A DNA stretch of 64,000 nucleotides. It comes from Alkalicoccobacillus plakortidis. GTDB lineage: Bacteria > Bacillota > Bacilli > Bacillales > Bacillaceae_D. Position numbers and translations under genes: made by a program. The stretch is taken from NCBI RefSeq assembly GCF_023703085.1, contig NZ_JAMQJY010000002.1:310001-374000 (forward strand). Reading direction: 5' to 3'. The first letter of the stretch is position 1, and each line of letters opens with the position of its first letter. Under the pieces are notes generated by a model, which was not told the DNA's origin, ran no database searches, and was given only the letters and a program-made list of their open reading frames with translations. Positions 46,685 through 56,013 of the stretch are shown piece after piece.

Positions 46685-47932
46685 TCACCTAGCATTCTCC
46701 CTCAAAAAATTCAGCAACTCCTTCCACGAAGCTTTTGCTGCAGCTGCATTGGCTGATTTTGTTCCTCCAAAATCCATGATCATGCCTGCGCCGACGTGCA
46801 TGTTTACATTAGCCGGCATCCCTGGGAGTGCATATGGAAATGCTAAAAAATGTCCTGCTTCCTCGTAATTCAAGCAACGAATTGGTACATTTACCCTCTC
46901 CTCTATTTGAGTGGCAAACCGCTCTGCTGGCCAAACTTGGTCTTGCCCACCAGCAATCAACATGACAGGAGCTTTGATCTTTTCTACCTGTATACGGCTC
47001 GGATCTATCTCTTCAGGTGACTTCAAACTATTCTCCCAAATCGATAAAAAGGACACAGGATTTCTCGTAATCATTCCCCCAACCATCGAGAACATTTGAG
47101 CGGGGCGATATTTAAATTTAAGATAAGGTAATTCTTCTCCATCTAAAGTCCAAGATGGAATTGGGGCGTACATTGTATTTTTTAATCCTGATGTTACATA
47201 TGCTCCCGGTGCACCTGCAACAACCGCATCAAATTCATCATCATATGTAGATGCGACTAATAATGCGATCTCTGCTCCACGCGAATAACCAATGATTGAA
47301 ACTTTATCTTTATTAGCACGTGTCTTTAACCATTGAACTGCATCATAAAAATACTCCAGAGGAATCTTTTCTAAGTCTTTTGGTACACCTTCCTGTCCAA
47401 AATAAGCTAATGCAAAAACGGTATATCCTTTTGAAGCAAGTAAAGCTGCGGCATGTTCCTGTATCTCGCCATCGGATCCTCCCAGAAGCAACACGGCCGG
47501 CTGATTATCCCCGGCATCAGATTCAAACAATGTACCTACAACACCTTGTTCTTTCACTTCTTCTCTCTTTATGTCTTCTGTATAAAAATATCTCCTTACT
47601 TGCACGGTCTCTTGAACTTGATCATCCACTTCAAATACCAAATCCATTTCAAGTTCACTTGCATCCGATTTATAAAAATAATCACCATGTCTCGTATTTT
47701 CTTTTTCTGCAGACCAAAACAGCCTATCTACTTCTGTTTGAGATAGGCTTAATTTCCCTTCTGAATCTGCCTGCACATCGCACTGTGCCTTGAACACATT
47801 CTCTTTTTGGTCGAGCATTTTTGATTCGATGCGTATCTTTACATAAGGATTACACCCACTAATTTTAATGCTTAAGTCATCGTCTATATAACTATGTAGA
47901 GGTAAAACTAGTATTGATCGACTAATTACCAT
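46685..47932 (-). CDS. Acyl-CoA thioesterase/BAAT family alpha/beta hydrolase
   Basis: The protein has 415 residues. The N-terminal half is a beta-sandwich of the acyl-CoA thioester hydrolase/BAAT N-domain type (YFYKSDASELEMDLVFEVD). The C-terminal hydrolase has the nucleophile elbow IIGYSRGAEIALLVA (Ser), acid DQVW and a His in YEEAGHFLAFPY, followed by the BAAT C-terminal part. GAAGGGAAGAG precedes the ATG. The start overlaps the lipoprotein gene by 11 bases, so the two are linked. The natural acyl substrate is unknown. Confidence 0.88.
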   Translation of the reverse strand: MVISRSILVLPLHSYIDDDLSIKISGCNPYVKIRIESKMLDQKENVFKAQCDVQADSEGKLSLSQTEVDRLFWSAEKENTRHGDYFYKSDASELEMDLVFEVDDQVQETVQVRRYFYTEDIKREEVKEQGVVGTLFESDAGDNQPAVLLLGGSDGEIQEHAAALLASKGYTVFALAYFGQEGVPKDLEKIPLEYFYDAVQWLKTRANKDKVSIIGYSRGAEIALLVASTYDDEFDAVVAGAPGAYVTSGLKNTMYAPIPSWTLDGEELPYLKFKYRPAQMFSMVGGMITRNPVSFLSIWENSLKSPEEIDPSRIQVEKIKAPVMLIAGGQDQVWPAERFATQIEERVNVPIRCLNYEEAGHFLAFPYALPGMPANVNMHVGAGMIMDFGGTKSANAAAAKASWKELLNFLRENAR

Positions 47933-48356
47933 TAAACTCTTCCCTTCTTTCTGTTATAAACTCACGTAATATATCAGTATTTTCCTCAGATATTGTATAA
48001 TAAGCTTCTGTCCCATCCTCTAAATACTCCACAAATAAAGACTCTGTCGTATCTTCATCCAGCCAAAGAAACAAGTGATTTGTTTGTGTTCCTACAAGGT
48101 CTATTCCGTAATCAGGCATTCTGATATCTGGAATACCATCCATTTTTTCAGCGGATTTTAAAGCGGACGTAACGAGTTCAATATCATCTTCTTCAAACAG
48201 TACATCAAAGGGTTCTAATTCCGTTTCATTATAATCTAATGCGATAAAGAGCTGAATTTCTTCAATATCTACATCAACAGCATACGTTTCTGTACTACAT
48301 GCTCCCAACACAAAAACCATCAAAGCAACACCCAATACAAAAAGTTGACTTTTCAT
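47922..48356 (-). CDS. Small putative lipoprotein, unknown
   Basis: The protein has 144 residues. A type II signal peptide is clear: MKSQLFVLGVALMVFVLGAC with lipobox VLGAC. The mature part is acidic and has no recognised domain. It overlaps the following hydrolase gene and sits 20 bases downstream of the DinB-like gene, so all three may be cotranscribed. Confidence 0.75.
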   Translation of the reverse strand: MKSQLFVLGVALMVFVLGACSTETYAVDVDIEEIQLFIALDYNETELEPFDVLFEEDDIELVTSALKSAEKMDGIPDIRMPDYGIDLVGTQTNHLFLWLDEDTTESLFVEYLEDGTEAYYTISEENTDILREFITERREEFNGN

Positions 48357-48376
48357 CTATGTTCCACCTTTTACTA

Positions 48377-48928
48377 TTATTTAAAATCTATCTTTCTACA
48401 AATCGTAAAATGATGCTGTTCGTGAATCACAAGCAAATGAATAGCTTGAATTAGGTTTGGGTAATGGGCTGGAGGATCTGGATATCGAATATGACCGGCT
48501 ACATCTTCATCGATCTCAGCAACCAACATCGATAAATACGCTGTTTCCTGCTCTAGCATCTGAATCATTTCATTGTATGATACCTGCTGCTGAATATTTT
48601 TTGGAGGCATGATAATTGATGGTGCTTTCATAGCTTTTAGATGTTTTTGATTGTACTGCTCATAGATATTAACACTAGCAGTCTTATACGGTCTGTTTCT
48701 CCTTAACGTGGAAAGCGGTCGTGCCATAGGAAGATATATCACGTTCAACTGTCTAAACCTTTTTAGTAATAACAAAAGATGATAGAGCGTCTCTGCAATT
48801 GACCATTTATTTGGTTGAGCTCTGCTCCACACATCCGTATCCTGATACTCGGTAAAAAAATCAGTTCTTTGGGCGGCAAGTTGATGAAAATACTTTTTCA
48901 TAAACTGACTTCTCATCCTAAGGCTCAC
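48377..48928 (-). CDS. DinB superfamily protein
   Basis: The protein is about 170-183 residues and predicted to be a four-helix bundle. It has NKWSIAETLYHLLLLLKRFRQL near the N-terminus and LIQAIHLLVIHEQHHFTICRKI at the end, the usual DinB-type metal His placement. Starts possible are GTG 48928, ATG 48916 and ATG 48901, none with a strong ribosome site. Members are often metal-dependent thiol S-transferases. The substrate is unknown. Confidence 0.8.
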   Translation of the reverse strand: MSLRMRSQFMKKYFHQLAAQRTDFFTEYQDTDVWSRAQPNKWSIAETLYHLLLLLKRFRQLNVIYLPMARPLSTLRRNRPYKTASVNIYEQYNQKHLKAMKAPSIIMPPKNIQQQVSYNEMIQMLEQETAYLSMLVAEIDEDVAGHIRYPDPPAHYPNLIQAIHLLVIHEQHHFTICRKIDFK

Positions 48929-49196
48929 TTATTCCCATAGCTAGAAGCAAAAAGAACGAAAATACAAGTATGGTACCGTTTCCTAATAGCCCAACAATTA
49001 AATATACATAACGTTTCATAAGGAAGGCGGAGACTATGGCTAGAATAAGACCGGCTATTGAAGAAATCCCTCCAACCGCAATCATCAAGTAAACATCTGC
49101 TTCAGGTCCTCTACTAAAAAAAAAGTAAATCACACTAACAGCTATGCAAATTAACGACACTATGCCGCTTGCTCTTCCAACTTTTTGTTTAGTCAA
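48918..49196 (-). CDS. Small three-span membrane protein A
   Basis: The protein has 92 residues with three hydrophobic segments. It aligns along its length with the gene immediately upstream (49212-49490): an initial basic GRASGIVSL/GKRLGIGSI, a central GGISSIAGLILAIVSA/FGFLSIVGISLAIYSG and a final VGLLGN/IGVVGN motif. The two look like a tandem duplication. Function unknown. Confidence 0.7.
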   Translation of the reverse strand: MTKQKVGRASGIVSLICIAVSVIYFFFSRGPEADVYLMIAVGGISSIAGLILAIVSAFLMKRYVYLIVGLLGNGTILVFSFFLLLAMGISEP

Positions 49197-49211
49197 CCTC
49201 GCACCCTCCTC

Positions 49212-49490
49212 TTAAGATTCAATAATTTGCATCACGACAAATAAAAATCCGCTAATTATTAACATAAACCAATTCCCAACAACTCCAATAACAAAAAGTT
49301 TTGAGCGTTTTGTGAGTTTACCAGAATAGATAGCCAGTGAAATTCCAACGATAGATAGGAAGCCAAATAAGAAGATCTCTGTATAGAGTCCTGCATCGGC
49401 AATTAATTGAGTATAAAATAAAAACATGCTCAGCATCATCAAAGCGATAGACCCAATGCCTAATCGTTTCCCAAGCTTTTCAGTATCCAT
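49212..49490 (-). CDS. Small three-span membrane protein B, paralogue of A
   Basis: The protein has 92 residues and the same length, span positions and key motifs as the gene following it (see 48918-49196). AGGTAAGC precedes the ATG. It is the first gene of a minus-strand run leading to the DinB, lipoprotein and hydrolase genes. Function unknown. Confidence 0.7.
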   Translation of the reverse strand: MDTEKLGKRLGIGSIALMMLSMFLFYTQLIADAGLYTEIFLFGFLSIVGISLAIYSGKLTKRSKLFVIGVVGNWFMLIISGFLFVVMQIIES

Positions 49491-49574
49491 AAGCTTACCT
49501 CCATACTATACGTTTTCTTCATCATACCATAAAAACCCTTCCTTTTTAGATTAAGGAAAAACTAGTACATGTAT

Positions 49575-49616
49575 AAAAAAAGCCTTCCAAGGTGAGAGCA
49601 CTTGGAAGGCTTTTTA
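49575..49616. terminator. Intrinsic terminator after the FtsX-type permease
   Basis: AAAGCCTTCCAAG-GTGAGAGCA-CTTGGAAGGCTTT with T/A runs on both sides, immediately after the permease stop codon. Confidence 0.88.
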
Positions 49617-49617
49617 A

Positions 49618-52212
49618 CTATTGATTCTCTTGTGTTAGTCCTTCAATAATGGTTTCATTTTTTGTTTTAGCAAGGGAATAGAGCATAGCTAATGAAACAA
49701 AACCAAATACAGCAATAATGACTCCTATTATGTGTTGCCAAGGCAAGGCAAAGGTATAAGAGAAGGCATATTGTGTTTGTAGATAGATCACATACATCAC
49801 TGCAATACTTATAGGTACTCCATATATGAGTGATTTGATCCCATAAAAGGCACTCTCAAAGATCATCATTTTTCTAAAGGAACGTTGAGTCATACCAACT
49901 GATCGAAGCATCGCAAATTCTCGCTTGCGCAGCGCGACACCAGTAGAGATGGTATTTAAAATATTTGCTAGGGAAATGAGCGTAATTAAGGTAACGAATC
50001 CATAGGTGAAAACAGATAGGACAGCAACCATTTGCTCACCTCTAACTCGTGAATCATTTTGATTATATATAGAGTATTTTTCTATAAAATCAAACTCGTC
50101 TATTTCCTTCTCTGTAGAGTATGGATCATCACTGGTAATATAGACGATGTTATCTAAGTATGGATTATCTGCTTCAGATCGAATCTCCTCAAATGTTTCT
50201 TCAGAGACAACCACATCTAATCCACCTAAAAACTGATATGAACTTCCCATTGGAACCTCACTTGTTAATGCTGATATCATTAATGGTGGCAATTCTACTA
50301 CTTCATTTGTATCCCAATTCTCTTCAACTATTGCAAGTGGTTCACCAATATCAGTCAGAATGGCTTTAGTTTGTACGTATTTTCCAAGATCCATGTCTTC
50401 GTAGTTTATGGTATTAATCACAATCGCAGATAATGGATTCTCATTCCAGTCCGCTTTTATACCCGCTTGTTCTGTATAAGTTTTAAGACTTTGCTCATCT
50501 AATGCCTTGATATTTACATAATAGATGTAACGTCCATCTTCTGTCTTCGTTACATTCTCAGAGTCAATAAACTCTGGTGCCACTTCGTCTTCTTCTAAAT
50601 ACATAGATAACTGCATTAGTTTTTGGGTTTGGTACGCAGTTACATCTGTTAAGCTGCCCATATTTTCTTCAAGCTCTCTTAACATCTCTTCATCCTGCAC
50701 AGACACTTCTAGGTCATAGCTAACAGAATCTCCTGACTCCGCTAATTGATACGAGCGTTTCAGTTCTTCAGTGAAATAAGAAACACTCAAAAAGAGTACA
50801 ATGCTTACAATGAGAGAAAGCACTGTTATGTGATAGCGTTTTTTATTTCGCTTTAGGTTTTTCAACCCTAGTTCTGCTTCAACGCCAAACCATTTGCGAA
50901 CAATTTTAGACGTACGAACCGTTTTTGTTTTTAATTTTATATCGTGTGTTTGCCTGATCGCATCCATAGCTGTGATACGGGAAGCACGTTGTGCTGGCAA
51001 CCAAGTAGAGATAAAAATAGTCACAGCTGAAAGTAACACGGCAACTGCAATAGAATAAGGTGTCACTGTTACTGTTAATGATTGTTCTAAACCAATTGAA
51101 TCAAGCATTGGATTAATCGCGATAAATGTAATCCCAATTCCGACAATACCTGCCACGATACCAATTGGAATACTAATACTGCCGATTATAAGTCCTTCAA
51201 AAAATACAGAATTACGTTTTTGTTGTTTTGTTGCCCCTACACTTGAAAGCATGCCTAAGTGCCTGGAACGTTCTGAGACTGATATTGCAAATGCATTAAA
51301 TATCAGCGCAACAGATCCAACAATAATGACAGCAATAATGACACCGAGTAAACCATACATCGTACGGTCCATATTATCACTTGCTGTAATACCTGAATAA
51401 CGAAGCAGTTCATCATTATATTGAACTCCTGTAATTCCAAGCAATTCAGCTAATTCATTAGCATCATCATATAATGAGCGATCGAGATTGTTAAGATAAA
51501 CAAATCCATCTACTGACCCACTTTGATCCATATCATCTGAATCAATGAATGACAAGGCCAGATAACCAGGATTCCAGCCAACTTCCCATTTAGGCTGTTC
51601 AAAAAAACCAACAATAGTGTACGAAGTTTCTTCTGTTTCAATAAGCGTTTCTGTCCGTTCTCCATCTTCATTCCACTCAATTGAATGATCTTTTGTGAGG
51701 ATTCCATCTTGTGGTTCTGCCCATTCACTCTCCGTATAACGCTTGCCAAGATCAAGGCTCACCGTATCACCAACAGACCAATTAACCGCTTCCTCAGAAG
51801 ATGTACTAACAACTAACTCCTCAGAACTCTGTGGAAGTCTACCCTCTATAACATGAACATCAAATTGTTCAAAAGCCTCATCATTCATTCCGCGAACCCA
51901 TACGTATGGTCTATAATCATCAGGTGGCTCTTCAAGTTCAGCAAACCCATATTCTTGAATGAGTGAAAGAGAGGCGGTATTCTCATCCTGTTTAAGCAAA
52001 TCTATTTGCTCTGGTGTTATGTCTTCGTATGAAACATGCCAATCCCCATTATGTTCGATTGCATCTTTCCGCAAAAGCTCTGTATATGAGACACCAATGG
52101 TAGCAACTGCTGCAATCATGGCTGCCGAGATAATAGTACCCAAAATCGTTACGAGTGTTCGTCTTTTATTTTCTTTGAGATGACGAATCGTCAGCCTATT
52201 TACGATGTTCAT
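49618..52212 (-). CDS. ABC transporter permease with two FtsX domains (YtrF/MacB-like)
   Basis: The protein has 864 residues: an N-terminal span, a large external region, three spans (about 285-410), then a second span, a second external region and a final three-span block (about 735-855). This duplicated FtsX layout is typical of permeases that act on antimicrobial peptides, lipoproteins or cell-wall hydrolases. The start overlaps the ATPase stop by four bases. The neighbouring two-component genes probably regulate it. Confidence 0.9.
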   Translation of the reverse strand: MNIVNRLTIRHLKENKRRTLVTILGTIISAAMIAAVATIGVSYTELLRKDAIEHNGDWHVSYEDITPEQIDLLKQDENTASLSLIQEYGFAELEEPPDDYRPYVWVRGMNDEAFEQFDVHVIEGRLPQSSEELVVSTSSEEAVNWSVGDTVSLDLGKRYTESEWAEPQDGILTKDHSIEWNEDGERTETLIETEETSYTIVGFFEQPKWEVGWNPGYLALSFIDSDDMDQSGSVDGFVYLNNLDRSLYDDANELAELLGITGVQYNDELLRYSGITASDNMDRTMYGLLGVIIAVIIVGSVALIFNAFAISVSERSRHLGMLSSVGATKQQKRNSVFFEGLIIGSISIPIGIVAGIVGIGITFIAINPMLDSIGLEQSLTVTVTPYSIAVAVLLSAVTIFISTWLPAQRASRITAMDAIRQTHDIKLKTKTVRTSKIVRKWFGVEAELGLKNLKRNKKRYHITVLSLIVSIVLFLSVSYFTEELKRSYQLAESGDSVSYDLEVSVQDEEMLRELEENMGSLTDVTAYQTQKLMQLSMYLEEDEVAPEFIDSENVTKTEDGRYIYYVNIKALDEQSLKTYTEQAGIKADWNENPLSAIVINTINYEDMDLGKYVQTKAILTDIGEPLAIVEENWDTNEVVELPPLMISALTSEVPMGSSYQFLGGLDVVVSEETFEEIRSEADNPYLDNIVYITSDDPYSTEKEIDEFDFIEKYSIYNQNDSRVRGEQMVAVLSVFTYGFVTLITLISLANILNTISTGVALRKREFAMLRSVGMTQRSFRKMMIFESAFYGIKSLIYGVPISIAVMYVIYLQTQYAFSYTFALPWQHIIGVIIAVFGFVSLAMLYSLAKTKNETIIEGLTQENQ

Positions 52213-52892
52213 GGGCGGATGACCTCATCCTTAGCAATTTGCCCGTCCTCAATTGTAATGACACGATCCGCTTGTAAGGCGATGCGATCATCATGCGTAA
52301 TAATAATCAATGTTTGTTTATACGTACGATTAAATAGTTTAAGTAAATCAATAATCTCTTTGCTGTTTTTGCTATCTAGATTTCCAGTCGGTTCATCCGC
52401 TAGCATGATAGCTGGATTACTAATAAGGGCTCGACCGATTGATACCCGTTGTTGCTGACCACCAGAAAGCTGGTTTGGCAAATGATCTAATCGATTTTCA
52501 AGACCAAGCTGTCCCACAATCTGATTAAATTGATCCTGATCTACCTTGTGTTCATCCAGCAACAGCGGCAGGGTAATATTTTCTTCAACAGATAAGATTG
52601 GAATTAAATTATAAAATTGATAGATAAGTCCGATTTGTCTACGTCTAAAAATCGCAAGCTGCGTTTCATTTAAATCATAAATATTTGATTGATCAATAAA
52701 AACATTTCCACTTGAAGGACGATCAACCCCACCAAGTAAGTGAAGCAGTGTTGATTTTCCAGAACCCGACGGCCCAATGATCGCTACAAACTCTCCCTTT
52801 TGAACGGAGAACGAAACATTATCAAGAGCCTTTACTGCCGTTTCCCCTTTCCCATACACCTTAGACAGGTTTTCAACTCTTACTAATTCCAT
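52209..52892 (-). CDS. ABC transporter ATP-binding protein (MacB/LolD type)
   Basis: The protein has 227 residues. Walker A GPSGSGKST, signature QLSGGQQQR, Walker B IMLADEPTGNLDSKN. The start at 52892 follows GGAGG. An in-frame ATG at 52907 is upstream of that site. The stop overlaps the permease start. A palindrome at 52958-52979 sits in its upstream region. Confidence 0.95.
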   Translation of the reverse strand: MELVRVENLSKVYGKGETAVKALDNVSFSVQKGEFVAIIGPSGSGKSTLLHLLGGVDRPSSGNVFIDQSNIYDLNETQLAIFRRRQIGLIYQFYNLIPILSVEENITLPLLLDEHKVDQDQFNQIVGQLGLENRLDHLPNQLSGGQQQRVSIGRALISNPAIMLADEPTGNLDSKNSKEIIDLLKLFNRTYKQTLIIITHDDRIALQADRVITIEDGQIAKDEVIRP

Positions 52893-52957
52893 TTCACATA
52901 CCTCCACTTGTTGATGTCTCCAGTGTATGCTGTGTAGATGACTATTCCATGACTGCT

Positions 52958-52979
52958 AAAGTGACGTTTTAGTCACTTT
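52958..52979. promoter_or_regulatory. Palindromic operator candidate upstream of the ABC genes
   Basis: AAAGTGAC-GTTTTA-GTCACTTT: eight-base arms, exact, with a six-base spacer, lying between the kinase stop and the ABC ATPase start. The OmpR-type regulator two genes upstream is the likely binder. Confidence 0.55.
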
Positions 52980-52981
52980 CA

Positions 52982-53878
52982 TTAGCTTTTATAAAATTTG
53001 ACCCTAAAAACGGTGCCTTGCCCTTCTTGACTGTCTACCTCAATATCCCCGTTTTGACTTTTTATAATTCGATTCACTAACGCTAGACCAATACCGACGC
53101 TTCCGTCTTTTGCCTGCGTTCCTTTATAGAAACGGTTGAAGATATACGGAATTTCGGTACTCGTTATTCCACTTCCAGTATCTGCAATTTGGATTTCTGT
53201 ATATAATATATTATCTGAATAAGAGATCTTGATGTTGCCGTTTGTTGGTGTATGCTCGATTGCATTTTTTAGCAGGTTTGCAAAAGCCTCCACACTCCAA
53301 TGAAAATCTCCGATAAACTGAATCTGATTATCCCCATCAACTTGTAACCTTAAATCCTTTACTTCAATTGAAATCAAAAACGGTTGAACAGTTTTCTCAA
53401 TCAACTCATGAACATAAACAGGTTGCTTTTTAAATTCAATACTTCCCGCATCCATCTTAGAAAGTTTCAAAAGTGACGTCACCAACCAATCCATTCGCTC
53501 AAGCTGCACAAGAAGATGACGAGCAAATTCTCGTCGTTTATCATCAGAAATAGATGGCTCACTTAATAAATCCGCCATAACCGTCATTGACGTGAGCGGT
53601 GTTTTTAATTGATGTGAAATATCGGAAATGGCATCTGTAAGCTTACCTTTTTCCTGAGTTACTGCAGCACTTTGCTCAGAAAGCATTCTTGTTAAGCGCG
53701 ATATATCATTCTTGAGAATGCTTAATTCTCCTTCTTCATTATCCCGAACATCAAGTGTATAGCTCCCTGCAGCTATACTTCTCAAGTATTCAGACAATCG
53801 CTCAATATCGTCATAGCGTCTTTTTGTGAAGATAAAAAAACTACCAACTAATAGCATAGACGTAACAACTACTAGCAA
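52982..53878 (-). CDS. Sensor histidine kinase (start unclear)
   Basis: The protein has 298 residues from a TTG at 53878: part of a membrane hairpin, a HAMP-like linker (RYDDIERLSEYLRSIAAGSYTLDV), the HisKA motif AISDISHQLKTPLTSMTVM, and HATPase motifs NLLKNAIEHT, DTGSGI and SVGIGLALV. The frame is open for 26 more codons upstream (KRFLLLFILIILSSVLVAYL), encoding the missing first span, right up to GGAGG at 53960-53964, but no ATG, GTG or TTG follows that site. The bases there read CCAAGC, the motif hit by errors elsewhere, so the true start has probably been corrupted. It pairs with the adjacent regulator. Confidence 0.85.
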   Translation of the reverse strand: MLVVVTSMLLVGSFFIFTKRRYDDIERLSEYLRSIAAGSYTLDVRDNEEGELSILKNDISRLTRMLSEQSAAVTQEKGKLTDAISDISHQLKTPLTSMTVMADLLSEPSISDDKRREFARHLLVQLERMDWLVTSLLKLSKMDAGSIEFKKQPVYVHELIEKTVQPFLISIEVKDLRLQVDGDNQIQFIGDFHWSVEAFANLLKNAIEHTPTNGNIKISYSDNILYTEIQIADTGSGITSTEIPYIFNRFYKGTQAKDGSVGIGLALVNRIIKSQNGDIEVDSQEGQGTVFRVKFYKS

Positions 53879-53964
53879 AACTCCATGAATCGAAAATAGA
53901 TATGCTACTAGAACACTACTTAATATGATTAATATAAAAAGTAGAAGAAACCGCTTGGACCTCC

Positions 53965-54669
53965 TTATGACGAAGCATTCGTTTCACCAGCCTTGTAGCC
54001 AAGTCCACGAACAGTTTGAATGATCACCGGACGCTGCGGATCGTCCTCTAGCTTTTCTCTGAGCCTCTTAATATAAACCGTTAACGTATTATCATTGACA
54101 AATTCCCCACCAACGTCCCATATAAAATCAAGAAGCTGTGTTCTAGACAACACTTGACCTTGATGGTTTGCAAAAATCATCATAAGACGATATTCCAATG
54201 CAGTAAGCACAATCTCATGACTGTGTTTATAAACTTTTGCCTCTAGCGTATGTATGTGGACCGGACCCATTGCAAGTATCTGCTTGTGACTATTAGACGT
54301 TTGTTTTGTATATCTCCTAAGCACCGACTTCATTCGTGAGATCAATTCCCGCACCCGAAAAGGCTTGGTAATATAATCATCAGCCCCCATATCAAGACCC
54401 ATCACTACGTTAACTTCCTCATCCATCGCCGTTAAAAAAATCACCGGAACATCATCTTTTTTCTTAATCAACTGACACAGCTCATAGCCACTTCCATCCG
54501 GCAATGTAAGGTCAAAAAGACAAAGAGATATTTCTTGAAGTTCCTCCTCAATCACTTTCTTAGCAGCAGTGACATTTTCACATAAGCGAATCTCAAAGCC
54601 CTCTTGCTTCAAGGAATAGCTTAAGCCCTCAGCAATCGAACGATCATCTTCAACAAGCAGGATGTACAT
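53965..54669 (-). CDS. Response regulator, OmpR/PhoB family
   Basis: The protein has 234 residues: a receiver domain with VEDDRSIAEG and phospho-Asp in LCLFDLTLPDGSG, then a winged helix (LTALEYRLMMIFANHQGQVLSRTQLLDFIWD). The start at 54669 follows GAGGG. A longer frame to 54738 begins upstream of the ribosome site, inside the HD gene. It controls, by inference, the ABC genes following the kinase. Confidence 0.94.
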   Translation of the reverse strand: MYILLVEDDRSIAEGLSYSLKQEGFEIRLCENVTAAKKVIEEELQEISLCLFDLTLPDGSGYELCQLIKKKDDVPVIFLTAMDEEVNVVMGLDMGADDYITKPFRVRELISRMKSVLRRYTKQTSNSHKQILAMGPVHIHTLEAKVYKHSHEIVLTALEYRLMMIFANHQGQVLSRTQLLDFIWDVGGEFVNDNTLTVYIKRLREKLEDDPQRPVIIQTVRGLGYKAGETNASS

Positions 54670-54682
54670 GTATTTCCCTCTT

Positions 54683-55690
54683 TCATACTGGATTGTTTGT
54701 GGTGGGTGGGGAGAGTGTTTCAGTGACCACTCGCACATACGTACCTTCTAAAGCTTTAGCATGCGCTCTTTTATTCATTTCTCGAATGGAAGTAGACAGC
54801 TCCGAACTACGTAGGCATTGATTTCTATGTATAACGTATGGATCGATTAGACGCACTTTTGATTTAAGGTGAATACTGTAATCGTTTTTATCCTCAATCA
54901 CCTTAACATCTGAATGCAGCTCAGAGAGTGCTTGTCTAATACTAGGAATAGTTGATACTCGTAGTTTTCTCATTAGTGTCTCATCATCTAGAAGAAAATC
55001 CTCCAGTTTTATCACTTTCGATTCTAGTGCACTCGCGAGTAGGTTGGATAGCTTGTCATAGCCATACACGTTCAGTGGGTCTATAAAAAAATCAATCACT
55101 TCTTTATAGTAGGTTTCAACAAACCACTCCGCAGTTTTAATCTCGGACAAATAGATTTCCCCTTCAAGTATCACCAAATCCTGAAGAAACTTCTGCACTT
55201 CCTCCAAAGTGATTTTGCCGTACTGGTACATATCTCGTAACGTATAATCAATTCGATCAGCACATAAATCCGGAGCCGGTTGCTCTAACAACGTCCATCT
55301 TGAATCATCAAAAAAACGATTTACATCATACTCATATGTAGCTAGAATTTTTGGGATCTCTGATTCCAGCACGACCTTTTGAAAAATATCTTCATGATAC
55401 GTCTCTCCGCCATTTTTCAAAACAAAGTCAATCACATGTGAAAAGGCTGTATGTGACACATCGTGCAGCAACCCAGCAATTTGCTCTTCTAAACAGCCGC
55501 CTAGCTTTCGAATCAACAACATCACACCAACAGAATGCTCATAACGAGTCTGATTCCATTTTTCATTTACTAAGTAACTTGCTCCACCCTGATGAATCCC
55601 TTTAAGTCTTTGAATCGCTTTACTATTCATGAGATCTATAAGCACAGGTTCTAAAGTATATGAGCCGTATAAGTCATCGTTAATATACAT
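54683..55690 (-). CDS. HD-domain phosphohydrolase
   Basis: The protein has 335 residues. The metal-binding HD motif is complete: TRYEHSVGV (His52), GLLHDVSHTAFSH (His76-Asp77) and CADRIDYTLRD. It resembles deoxynucleotide triphosphohydrolase-like HD proteins of unknown substrate. It is 13 bases upstream of the response regulator, so could share a transcript with that system, but no functional link is established. Confidence 0.9.
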   Translation of the reverse strand: MYINDDLYGSYTLEPVLIDLMNSKAIQRLKGIHQGGASYLVNEKWNQTRYEHSVGVMLLIRKLGGCLEEQIAGLLHDVSHTAFSHVIDFVLKNGGETYHEDIFQKVVLESEIPKILATYEYDVNRFFDDSRWTLLEQPAPDLCADRIDYTLRDMYQYGKITLEEVQKFLQDLVILEGEIYLSEIKTAEWFVETYYKEVIDFFIDPLNVYGYDKLSNLLASALESKVIKLEDFLLDDETLMRKLRVSTIPSIRQALSELHSDVKVIEDKNDYSIHLKSKVRLIDPYVIHRNQCLRSSELSTSIREMNKRAHAKALEGTYVRVVTETLSPPTTNNPV

Positions 55691-56013
55691 TAAAAACTCC
55701 TTTAATGGGTCAGCTTTCTATTAGATTACTTCCTTTTACTTACAAAAGAAAGAGCTTTTTAATAGAAAAGATGTCTTGGATGAGCTAGTGCGGTGACTAA
55801 ATGGGAGGAGGGGAACGTGAAGACGTATTTAAGGTACGGCTGATTTTCCGCGCACCGTACCTTCGTTTCCGCGCATTTTTCGGGTTTCCGCGCACCGACA
55901 CCTCGTTCCCGCGCTTTTTTTGGGTTTCCACGGACCTTCACTGCTACATAGCGACTAAATGCATAGACAAAGATAATAGACCTGTGCATATCAATATCAC
56001 AGGTCTAATTCTT
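55691..56013. other. Intergenic stretch carrying a repeat array
   Basis: This gap of 323 bases holds the CCGCGC array (listed separately) and a hairpin AGACCTGTG...CACAGGTCT at 55978-56007 near the end of the next gene. No gene is supported. Confidence 0.6.
55841..55935. repeat. Degenerate TTTCCGCGC array, 5 units, period about 20 bp
   Basis: The motif TTTCCGCGCACCG or variants begins (at CCGCGC) near 55848, 55869, 55888, 55909 and, degraded to CCACGG, 55928. Steps are 19-21. It shares period and the CCGCGCA form with one unit of the array at 56611-56765. Confidence 0.8.

Noticed and set aside
47320..47793. Plus-strand frame of 157 residues
   Set aside because: It is wholly inside the BAAT-type hydrolase gene on the other strand and resembles no protein.
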